NCBI GenBank assembly: GCA_963966105.1
Contig: OZ014533.1
Span: 154,458,776-154,522,775 of the forward strand
Reading direction: 5' to 3'
Origin: Volucella zonaria
Taxonomy: Eukaryota > Arthropoda > Insecta > Diptera > Syrphidae
Length of the DNA: 64,000 nucleotides
In this document: positions 55,151 through 64,000 of the stretch, in pieces
How the letters are laid out: every line of letters begins with the position of its first letter
Position numbering within the stretch: position 1 is the first letter of the stretch
The notes under the pieces: model-generated
Told to the model about the DNA's origin: nothing
What the model saw: the letters and a program-made list of their open reading frames with translations, nothing else
Database searches by the model: none
Program-made: the position numbers and the translations under genes

Positions 55151-57029
55151 GAGAGACAATATATGTATATATGTGCTGTATCCAGGTGTGGATGTAGACC
55201 AAATAGCCAAAATACGTTAGTCACACTGGCTCTAACACATCGAACGAATAGACAACAATGGCCCGAAAGGATTTTCAAATCAGCGACCAGGTTCGAGATC
55301 ATAATAAAGGTCGAACTAATCGATGCAAACGATCGCATATGCCGAAATGTTTGGTTTAGAAAACTGAAAAAAAAACCACTCAGAATCGAATAGCTTAGAA
55401 GGCTAGCAGATAGAATCAACACGATTCGGAAATATCCGTCTTCTAAGTGAATACATTTCCAAATTTCTTCAAGAATTTAAAGCTGAGTTCACTATGTATT
55501 CCAGGTCACTATGAGCTTCAGATAAATGAGATTGCCGGTAAACTTACTAGAAAAGCCTCAGTTGGAACCACTTTTATCCGTCAAAGTTTTCATTAAAAAT
55601 GAAATAAGTGAGTACAACTATAAGTGGATCTAGGCGCACCAAACACTTTCCGGTGCTTTTAAAAATGCCGGGGGCTAGAAGTTAAAAGGTTGACCACAAA
55701 AGAGAACAGTAAATCAAACACACAATCTAAGTATATTCCTTTGTCAATTATTTGAACTTCCTTTCTCCACAGAGAAACCACTTCACTCCATGAACTCGAT
55801 TTTATTCGGATCTCAAACCTGAAAATGCCGCAATTAAAAGAATAATCAACTAAATTAAATCAAATTAATTCCGACACAGACTTGAGGAGTATAAAGAAAT
55901 ATTCATCTCTCTATAGATCAACAACCTCATCGCTAAAACCTCTCAAACTTCTTCTACAATAGTTAATAATTCAAAGATGTTTCCCGTTAGTTTAGTGAAT
56001 AACTTTACACTTAATTAAAGTGGAACTTTATCATTGATAACAAATAGAAACAGACAAAACGAACGAAACACGTAATCAAGAGAGAAGGACAAAAGTCAGC
56101 TCACTCCATGCAGCAGCGTCCAATTCGAAAGGCACCACAAAAAGCTTCAACTTTCAACCCTCCTGAGGTTAAGGGGTGGTTTTTAGTGTTTTCCGCTTGC
56201 CGACAGACAAATTTTTTTCCAAATAATTGCTCAACGTTTCCTTAAATATGTATGCCTGCAGGGAATAGTACAGAATCAACACAGAGACCGGTCGTAGCTG
56301 AGTCTTCCTTTCTACTCCTACGTAACAAACTCCGGGGTTGTATTGTCTTAATTAAATATTAAATGACATAGGAAGAACCACCAATTAAGCAGAACATGGG
56401 GTGTGCCCAGTGGTCACTACACCATGCCTCTTGTAGTACACAAGCAATCTGATATCTAATAATATTGTTTTTCTTATCTGCAAAAAAAGTCGACACGCTT
56501 GGGAGGACGACATAAAGGCACGCAAGGTGCTTCCAAAAGATATGGCAAGCAGTTGCACTTTGTTGTATAAGTTTGGTAGAGATGGGTAACATAAAATTTG
56601 TTGTATCAATTAAGGCCTTGTAATAAATCTGATGTAACGAACCATTTTATCTTATCGCCGGCTCGTATGAATGTCATAGATAAATCTTCATAAAAAAGCG
56701 TAGGCGCACACAATAACATCCAGTCTACATCTGACGATTTTGCTTCTAAAAAAGATTTAGTTTCTTCTGCGGTGTTTGAAAACTCAAATCCGGATTTCTT
56801 AAAATACTAAATAGCCCATTCAGTAGACGAAAAAATAATTGGGAAGCCGCAAGTTGGATATCCTTGGCCTAAATTGTTAAGCAACGAATGGCGATGTGAC
56901 GCACAATTTTCAATGAGTTCTACTTAAGGTAGTGGCCTTCGAATCTGAAACTTATTTGCAAAACATCTTCTTATCGGTGGTGTGAACCTTGAAAGATTAT
57001 CGATAGTCCTAGATAAAGCTTAAATGCAT
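55151..57029. other. Mostly unassigned stretch
   Basis: Apart from the RNase H scrap at 55488-55580 no firm assignment. Plus-strand 55163-55393 and minus-strand 56359-56609 frames show no domain. Confidence 0.35.
55488..55580 (+). pseudogene. RNase H scrap of a non-LTR retroelement
   Basis: The plus strand reads YIPGHYELQINEIAGKLTRK followed by ASVGT, the C-terminal RNase H motif (VPGH....NE.AD.LA..G). The catalytic-site Asp of NE.AD is Gly. No RT precedes it. Confidence 0.55.
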
Positions 57030-57370
57030 TTTTTTTTTTTGTTCATTCAATGATCAACGACAAATGTCCTCCTCGGCTTTTGCTGGCACTTTGGGTTATT
57101 TTTAAGAGATTTTCAGTTTGGCATAAATGTGGCTGAATTTCAGTGATACAACCCTCCTTCAATGGTTGGGTGGTCTTGGGCTTGTTGATTTCGGACTTCA
57201 AAAAAATCCCAAAGAAAGATCCAATGATCTTCACGGCAAACGGGAAATTACACGACCAGGGAATGTCTCAGGCAATGATACTTGATGTAGTGTTCCGGCA
57301 TAGCTTCTGCGAAAGGGTAACTAGTACGGGAAAATCGTCGAAATAACACCAAATTTTGTTAAAATCATGG
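57030..57370 (-). mobile_element. DD41D element, C-terminal fragment
   Basis: Minus strand: IPGRVI-like text near 57240-57260, FFGIFLKSEINKPKTTQPLK near 57140-57200 (third catalytic block DFFLWGFLKS..Y.NKP.T), then EIQPHLCQ, and SASKSRGGHLSLIIE near 57045-57090. The last matches the DD41D C-terminus (SRGGHL.D..F). The N-terminal two thirds are missing. The catalytic Asp of LDFF has become Ser (GSFF). Confidence 0.72.
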
Positions 57371-57559
57371 ATAATACCTAACCACTCACTTCCCTGGTTA
57401 TACATCAGCAAACTACACTGAGAAAATTTCTCTACCTACAGATCAACCCGGCTATGGCCTGCTTAAATGGGTAGTTTGCAGCCTTATAAGGCACTACGCC
57501 CGATAGTATCTTCCTTGCACAATCACAGAATGCTATTCAAGACGTTAGAGACATTTTGC

Positions 57560-58060
57560 TATATATTCTTAAAGTTTGTCTAGCTCTCGGTACTGACGTA
57601 AGCGTAGTTGTTAAACCTAAAGCAAATAAAATGACCAATATATTCCCGAAGGATCTTAGACCCATAAGTCTGTCACCCTTCCTGCTAAACGCCTCCGAGA
57701 GAATCCTCGACCTCCACATCAAGTGCAGTTTCAATCACAAAAGAAAGTCGAATTGCCAGCATGCCTACCAAAAATGAAAATCGGTTGAGACTGCACTACA
57801 CCCCCTTTTCGCTATTTTTCAGGCAACGAACTGACTGTATAAGCCTCACTGGGCATGCAGATTGCAATTGACTCTGCCCTCAGGCTGTAGGGCATTCCAG
57901 TCTACTCACGTTGCATTGCGGCCTCTATCAATGCAACAAACTTATAAAAGTGACTTCAGCTTTAACTTCGACTTTTGAAGGGAATGAATGGAGATCTTCA
58001 GTCTACCTACTTGCTGTACCACCTTCTAAATCTCAACGATTTATCAGGTCGCTGTTTAGC
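57560..58060 (+). pseudogene. Non-LTR RT, N-terminal palm fragment
   Basis: Plus strand: IFPKDLRPISLSPFLLNASE then RILDLHIK near 57640-57725, matching the RT motif (PKDFRPISL..FLLK..E.L.D..I). CQHAYQK is near 57755, then KSVETALHPLFAIF after a stop near 57780-57825. It then decays (CRLQLTLPSGCRAFQ near 57870-57905). Matches the N-terminal RT of the RNase H-bearing elements elsewhere in the window. YADD part absent. Confidence 0.72.
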
Positions 58061-58639
58061 TCAACCTGAATCCAATTCCCGCGTCCGATATGCAATATAG
58101 ACAGCCAAGCAGAAACCAGATCACTCACTTTGAACACCATAAATTCGAAAATGGTAAGACATCTTTGAATTGGATGGATAAGCAGACAACGATTTGTTGG
58201 GTTTCGGAACTTGGTTGACAGAGACTCGGATCCATAGAAAGAAATTGACCTCAATTCACCAATATCCCACGCCAAACAAATGATATATTTTCAATCGCTA
58301 TGAGTACATCTCGACTAAAGTAGCCCACAATCAATCCTAAATGACTAAATGAGGGCAGATTAACCTCAGGAGAAGAGACATCTTCTAACAGAAATAGGTT
58401 CTCCAAATTTTCGGCATTTCTACTACTACGCCTCCTGTTTGGTTGCGAGTGCCCACCGGAATCATTATCAAAAAATGGACTTCTTGTTTGTGATTGCCCT
58501 GTGAAACTCATCACATCAAAGGCATCACTTCAGATTACCTCATTTCAGCGTTACAACTGATTCTCCGCTCTTGATGCTGGATTATGAAAGAGGTTGAAAA
58601 AGACGCGTTGGCAAAGGTGCTGGCGATCTCACAATATTT
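58061..58639. other. Unassigned spacer
   Basis: Minus-strand frames 58033-58275 and 58251-58514 have no recognised domain. The latter contains RRRSSRNAENLENLFLLEDV and could be retroelement linker sequence. Confidence 0.3.
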
Positions 58640-59000
58640 TCCGGGCATTAATTAGTGGCACTTCGAAATGTACGAAGTCTAGAATACTCTTCCGTCAATC
58701 TCAATACGATCAATCTGACTTACCGCGTTTTGATCAGGAGCGCCAAATGGGCTCTAAAAGAGGGTAAAATCATGTCCCGTCACTCTCAATGCCTATCAGC
58801 CTGTTCCCAAACAGACCTTCCAAAGATGCATTCATTTTCTATTCTGGCATTCAAGTCGCCGAGTACGAATTTTACATCATTCCCAAACACAGTTGGGTCT
58901 CTAGAAATTCGCAAAGCCTTCCTTACTTGCGTAAGATCAGCATTGCTCATCCAGATGTAAATGTAGTTTTTAAATTGAACCACTGAACATCGAGACTTAA
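58640..59000 (-). pseudogene. Endonuclease domain of an RTE/craft-like retroelement
   Basis: The minus-strand frame from 58983 reads VFGNDVKFVLGDLNARIENE near 58830-58890, the endonuclease motif GD.NA (catalytic Asp and Asn), followed by GR..W. After frame breaks, NAVSQIDRIEIDGRVF lies near 58675-58725, matching the later motif (.NQIDHVLI..R). Spacing of about 50 residues between them is short. The RT part is not adjacent on this strand. Confidence 0.75.
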
Positions 59001-59739
59001 AGTTACATAAATGAATAGCGAACGAACGCCCCAGACAAAATCAACAGTGTATACTGTACCCAGACTCTAGTGATCGTCTTTCACGGCTACTTTGACATAC
59101 CATATTCAAGGCCCACTCCTAAAAGGAGCTGTCAAGGTTTTTGAAGTATCGATGGTGGTAAGTAAACTCAATTAGAGCAGATGGCTGCTTATGTCCAAGA
59201 GGTGTCAGAATGGGCCTGACCCTCCAGATTGGAGGTTACTGGTCGGGTTATCTCCTTGGCATTGTAAAATATATACATATACATATGAATGGAAAGCCTC
59301 GGATACAAATAATACCATTGTAAACCTGACCCATGCGCTACTTGAAAAAGGCGAACGATTTTCAGCACCTTAAGAGACCAATTTCAGTCGAAGAACTTGC
59401 AGAGATCCAAGAAGTTCGATGGGTTTAAGAAGGATGAAGAACTGAGACATATAACATACTTCGATAACATGCCACGGCTATTTGCATGTGGTTGAAGGCA
59501 GCACCAAGACAAGAAGTCTTCTGCTCCAGGCAATTGAACTCGCGCCTCTTGAAAATCGGCAACAACGCTAAATCTGTCTGCATCCGTTTAATATGCGTAC
59601 ACGCCCGTTATGAAGAGCGACGTGTGAGCTCTGCTAACAAAAACTAAAGAACAAGTACCACCTTCTTAGAATGAAGGAAAAAGGGCCATGTTCTAGATAT
59701 CGGAGGTGATTTTGTAAAGAACATGCGACCAAAACATGC
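59001..59739. other. Unassigned spacer
   Basis: No recognisable domain. A short ATACATATACATAT run occurs at 59270-59285. Confidence 0.35.
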
Positions 59740-59990
59740 TAGACGAATGGAATTTCTGAGGAGAGGAGACCTCTAATCTGCCCCAACTACAGAGGCATCA
59801 GCCTCTTCAACACCACCGATAAGATTTCTCTGCCATACTATATAATTGCCTAAAACAGTTTGTCAACCAACTGAATGGGACTTATCAGTGCGATCTCAAG
59901 CTTTAAAAGTCCAAGCTCGAGCAGATTTTTATATTACGACAGATCTGGGAAACGGCTCTTAAATTCTAAATCGACATCTATTATATAGTA
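59740..59990 (+). pseudogene. Non-LTR RT fragment (NYRGI region)
   Basis: Plus strand: CPNYRGISLFNTTDKI near 59780-59827 (RT motif NYRGISLLN...K), then in shifted frames CLKQFVNQLNGTYQC near 59850-59895 and RQIWETALKF near 59940-59975. Consistent with the first RT motifs of an RTE/craft-like element. Nothing further downstream. Confidence 0.65.
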
Positions 59991-60224
59991 TGTACAATGT
60001 ACATACATAACATACATTTGTCGATTTGAAATACAAAATCTTAAATTAAGCCATGCCAGGTTTTGGCATCCTTGTTAAACTTGTGCTCGCTGCTCCGTGA
60101 GGGTCGGTAATGATTTTACTTAAACCTTGGTTGAAAAAGTTTCCGACAAAGCGATTTACTGTCAAGAAATTGCATGATCATACTTGAGAGTACAATACTA
60201 GAGGTTACGTGCAGTCTGATACAA

Positions 60225-60740
60225 AAATGCAAAGAAATCTACGCCCAAGCGCCTGTGAGTACATGAAGAAAAACAGTATACCTTATCTCTGCGTATCATG
60301 CAAACGTAACCGACGCAACTCTCCACGCTTTCCACCTGCGGTTAACACACACAATGCGGTAACCACGGCTGCTGGTAGCGATACCTAAATGGCATCATCG
60401 TCACCAACTGCTAAGGAGATTCTTTTGCATTCTCCCTTACACAACATTCCACAGCTGACTCGACAGTTAATCAGTAAGGAAGTAAACAGCATTCTTACTG
60501 AAGTTGTCACACTTGAGATGTTTTATAACGAAATCATCTCGCTCAAAGAAATGCATTCCGACGAAATGCTCTCCAAGCAGAGAACAAATCTCTTCTGAGT
60601 AAAGTGACCCATTTGCAATACAGTGTTAAGATCATGCAACAAAATGGGAATACCGAATGTGGGTGAACAAAACGCGTTGAACTCTACACTCAAGATACTA
60701 TCAGAAGGTTAGGATTAAACTATAGCAAAAAGAATGTTCA
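60225..60740 (+). pseudogene. ORF1-like (gag-like) remnant of a Jockey-type element
   Basis: Plus strand: NSIPYLCVSCKRNRRNSPRF near 60271-60330 resembles the end of the PHD-like zinc finger in Jockey-type ORF1 (.IPW.C..CK..R..S). A linker follows with a stop at 60386. The frame from Met 60389 (69 codons) has QLISKEVNSILTEV and EIISLKEMHSDEML. A frameshift then leads into AENKSLLSKVTHLQYSVKIM near 60578-60640, a likely coiled coil. It stops just before the DD41D copy at 60756. Confidence 0.6.
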
Positions 60741-60755
60741 CATCAGGCTCCAGTA

Positions 60756-61330
60756 AAGGGTGAGCCAACAGATGGTGTGGATGTTTGCTGTCAATTACTG
60801 TCATGTACTGAATTAAATGTGGTTGATCTTTCTGACAGATGTCATACAATCTTTGGCAATTTTAGTCATGGAGTCGTTTATTTTTCAACCTTATTACGAG
60901 AATGGGCGACCTGTAAAAGTAACATTTCGTAAAATTCGTAAATTTTTCATTCAATAAAATCGCGCTAATAAGTCCGGAATTCGTGCAATGGTGAAGCGTT
61001 TTGAAGAAACCGGTTCGGTATTGGGTCCAAATCCATATCAGCATGCTCGACCAGCACGTACACGCCAAAAGATCACCACTGTGAGTGAAAGTGTTTAAAG
61101 CCAGTCAGGTACCTCAATTTGTCGCCAAAGTCAACAATTGGGCCTCACTTTACCACTGTTGACCGGCTTTTTTTCTCCAAAATTGAATGAATTAGGTCTG
61201 GACGATCTCTGGTTTCAACAGCATAGTGCTACCGCCCACATAAGCCATCAATCAATCAATTTATTGCGTGCGAAATTTGAAGATCGCATTATTTCGGTTA
61301 GAGAAGAAGTTGATTGGCTCTTAGAATTTG
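60756..61330 (+). mobile_element. DD41D non-autonomous deletion derivative, copy 2
   Basis: The 5' end AAAGGGTGAGCCAACAGATG at 60755 has TA just before it (60754-60755). N-terminus: MESFIFQPYYENGRPVKVTF near 60869-60930, then RAMVKRFEETGSVLG near 60985-61025 and VAKVNNWASL near 61118-61150. It then jumps straight to LTGFFSPKLNELGLDDLWF near 61155-61210 and QQHSATAHISHQSINLLRAK, ending at EEVDWL near 61320. The first catalytic block is missing, with nearly the same junction as at 8809-9649. The second Asp is His (QQHSA). The 3' end with the third Asp is lost. Confidence 0.82.
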
Positions 61331-61490
61331 TTCACTCATCTTGACTTGTTTCTGGTATTTTCCTATCATCTGTGTTTTATAACTAAATGATCCTATGAAT
61401 AGTTTTCTCACACACTTTTGTAAACATGAAAAGGAATTTTATAAAAGTGTTTTTCATTCTAGTGAATGCAAAAATAGTTTCTTCATTATA

Positions 61491-62667
61491 CGAGATGGGA
61501 AGGAGGAACACTCTAAAACGTTTTATTTTTCAACATAATCTCCTTTAGCTCGTCCTTCGTCCAACCCTTCTCCCATTTGTTGATGCCCTCCAAATAATAC
61601 GATTTCTCGAGGCCCTCAAAAGAAACGTTTGCTTAATCGATAACCTCTTCATTCGACCCAAAATCCAGGAACAGGAAATTGTCGCAGGAGTTAAATCTGG
61701 AGAATATGCTGGATGAAGGAGCAATTCATAACCTAATTCATGCTATTTTGCCATTGCGAATGCGGACTTGTGCGCCGCTGCTTCGTCCTTTTTTCTCACC
61801 AAATGCGGTCGTTTTTGCTTCAAATCGGCATATAATCGATCCAACAGGTCTGCATAATAGCTGTCGGTGATCGTTTTACCCTTTTCAAGGTAATCGAAGT
61901 AAATGACGGTGCGTGAATTTGAAAAAAACTGTCGTCATGACCTTATTGGCCGACAGACGCACCTTGGGCTTCTTCGGCTTCGATGCACCAAGATAAGTCC
62001 ACCGTCTCGACTGTCCTTGGTCTCTAGTGTGTTGTGATGGATCCATGTTTCGTTCATGGTTACGAAACGACGCAAAAACTCTTTCGGATTGTGATTGAAT
62101 ATCGCCAAACACTCCTTTAAAGTTGTCAAACGATTGCGTTTGTTGTCAATTGTGAGCAAACGCGACACCCATCTGGCCGATAGCTTTTTCATTTCCAAAT
62201 ATTTTTGCAAAACTGAAATCACTGATCCATGTGATAAGCCTGTAGCCTCTTCAAATGTGCCCACCTTCACTCGCCGATCGTCCAATATCATCCCATGGAT
62301 TTTATCGACTATTTCTGGTATGGTGACCTCAATTTAGCGACCAGAACGTTCGGCGTCACTTGTGCTGGTACGACCGCACCGAAATTGAGTAAATCAATGG
62401 TGGATGGTTCTAATCGACGGTGAAGAGTCCCAATAATACTTTTCAAGCTTTTGTTTGGTTTGCGTGATGAGTTTTTTGGCCAAAAAATAGTCTTTTTTCC
62501 ATTTTTGCGGAAATTCTCGTAGGCGTCTGTTTCAAATGGCTGTCACAACAAAACTATTTGACAGATCTGTCTGAAAATTTGGGTGTGTTCTTCTGAAAGA
62601 TGCTATTGTTGGATTTGAGGTGGCAACGCAATCTGTTTTAATTTTCACAGACTTATTGACCCACTCT
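61491..62667 (-). mobile_element. Mariner (DD34D-type), minus strand, nearly full length
   Basis: Start Met at 62500-62502 on the minus strand (MEKRLFF; then THHANQTKA in shifted frames). IHGMILDDRRVKVGTFEEAT then GLSHGS near 62225-62305 is the HTH, KKLSARWVSRLLT near 62145-62185 the linker, and EFLRRFVTMNETWIHH near 62040-62085 the first catalytic block (Asp of MDETW replaced by Asn). IYFDYLEKGKTITDSYYADL is near 61850-61910. The second block is collapsed around KKDEAAAHKS near 61780-61810. LLHPAYSPDLTP near 61700-61735 is the third. The C-terminus is frameshifted. Ends are approximate, set by TA near 61489 and 62668 and partly matching GAG.TGGG sequences. Confidence 0.82.
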
Positions 62668-64000
62668 TACAGCAAAACATAAGAAGCCTGTGAACAAATT
62701 TCAATGTGTTTTTGGCTCACGTCATACAGTCTACAGAGCAGCCTCAGGCAGTTAAAAACAAAAGATCTATTGTCCTATTCAAAAATATCCAAATGTGATA
62801 ATTTATCCCTAATTTTTCCAGTAAAACTGGCTAGTAAACACAAGTATGTTTAGCTACCAATCGAAATATTTTGCTTACAGATACGAGTAACAACAAATAG
62901 TTAAAATGCGTTCAGTATAATTATAGCCGTACCTCAAGCTAGACTAACAACAAAAGGGCTTTGACTCCTTACCCTCTATTAAGTACTGAAACACGAATGC
63001 GTTGTTCAATTCAATTTTCGTTTTCAAACTCTAGCGCATTGCCTTCCAGAATAGGGTGCCTCCAGTATTACTTGAGATCGTATCGCGATAGCATTTCTAC
63101 CTTCAAAGCTTTGTGTACGTTTTGGTATTCAAATTTGTCTACAGTATCTGGTGTGCTAAAAAGTGCGCGTTATAAGTCGCAAAGAAAATTCCAAATAAAA
63201 ACAAGTGAATGTGATTTAATTCATTCGGCATTCGCCATTCGCTATTCGCCATTCGACAAAACAAAATACCCCGCCCGTCCAGGTGGATTAGTTCGAAATT
63301 AATGAACGAATTAATGTATCTCTTAATGATACACGAATTTGGTTTATTTCCTTTACGGTTAATGATCATTATCACATACGTACATCCATTTATTATCATT
63401 TCACATGCATGATACATCAAAAAGAAATTATTCGCACTATCCGTACATTTGTTTCCCTCGACATTAGATGAATAGTGGGCGGCTGATAAGACTTGATAAC
63501 AAGAACAGATTAAATTCCCCCAACAATCAGTTGCATACGCTGTTGGTGAATTCAACAAATTTCATAATTGGCAAAAGAATTTCGAAAGTTTATTCAAATC
63601 GGAGGAATACAAATAAACAAACAGTGAACAACCACATAGTCAAAGGATTACCTCATTCGTTGTGAAAAAATTTCCGATTTCATTTGAATAATTCGGATAT
63701 TCGGTAGAATTCGTATTTCTTGGCAGCACAAGCCATAACACTGTTCCTTCTACCCCATCACCAATTATCGTATGTACATACACAGATACAAACGGGCACA
63801 TACGAATACATATCTTCGATAGATAGGCGAATCAATAAAACCATCCAAGTGGGCAATATCGGGGAAAACATCCAATGCCAGGCGATAATATTGTATGTAT
63901 CTAACAGCTACAACACAGCCTTGTGATTCAATCCGAAATACAAACCCACTACGAGTACGGGCAACCGCAACAATTCATTTCGTAATTTTCCGTGCAAACC
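62668..64000. other. Unassigned end of window
   Basis: No recognised coding or transposon signal. AT-rich, with the short ATTCGCC tandem near 63225-63258 and ACGAGTA-type motifs near 62880 and 63950. May be host intergenic or intronic DNA. Confidence 0.4.
63225..63258. repeat. Short tandem repeat of about 7 bp
   Basis: CATTCGGCATTCGCCATTCG is followed by CTATTCGCCATTCG: four to five units of a seven-base ATTCGCC/ATTCGCT motif. Confidence 0.75.

Noticed and set aside
1..64000. CRISPR arrays, operons, riboswitches and bacterial-type terminators.
   Set aside because: No regularly spaced repeats or cas-like genes. All evidence points to an insect nuclear genome, where these are not expected.

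Overview
This window looks like repeat-rich non-coding DNA from an insect, most probably a higher fly. A tephritid fruit fly is my best guess. That guess rests on inference: several mariner lineages, many DD41D (rosa-like) elements of a group named from a tephritid, non-LTR retroelements of RNase H-bearing, Jockey-like and RTE-like types, and the recurring AT-rich motif ACGAGTA/TACTCGT. There is no bacterial-style gene organisation, and no intact protein-coding gene was found. Nearly every coding signal is a broken transposase or reverse transcriptase.

Layout. 0-5.2 kb: RNase H-bearing non-LTR remnants on both strands and a deleted mariner. 6.8-10.1 kb: a nest of four transposon pieces, made of a mariner with 28-bp inverted ends inside an older DD41D element, then a DD41D deletion derivative inside a Jockey-like retroelement tail. 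10.1-13 kb: mostly unassigned, with one acidic open frame. 13-22.4 kb: RT fragments, a mariner, a TA-flanked Tc1/mariner element with 19-bp ends, and two more mariner remnants. 23.4-25.9 kb: a non-LTR tail, a lone mariner 5' end and a DD41D element with recognisable ends. 26-34 kb: a tRNA-like SINE candidate, an RTE-like element split by a DD41D copy, a second copy of the first mariner (31222-32473), and a decayed DD41D. 34-36.6 kb: little transposon signal, with a candidate 36-bp host micro-exon on the minus strand. 36.6-39.4 kb: a DD41D copy nested in an older opposite-strand DD41D, then a mariner. 41.8-44.4 kb: a non-LTR element split by a DD41D copy. 46.7-49 kb: a long Jockey-like RT. 50-55.6 kb: two strong hairpins and RTE-like elements, one split by a 415-bp MITE. 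57-62.7 kb: DD41D, endonuclease, RT and ORF1 remnants and a minus-strand mariner. The last 1.3 kb is unassigned.

The genes do not form a pathway. What the window records is the order of transposon insertions: DNA transposons repeatedly land in older elements at TA dinucleotides and then decay. Points most worth a second look are a DD41D subfamily with a shared internal deletion (two copies), a MITE with eight same-strand GCGAA motifs, a 26-bp perfect-stem hairpin, and the candidate micro-exon.
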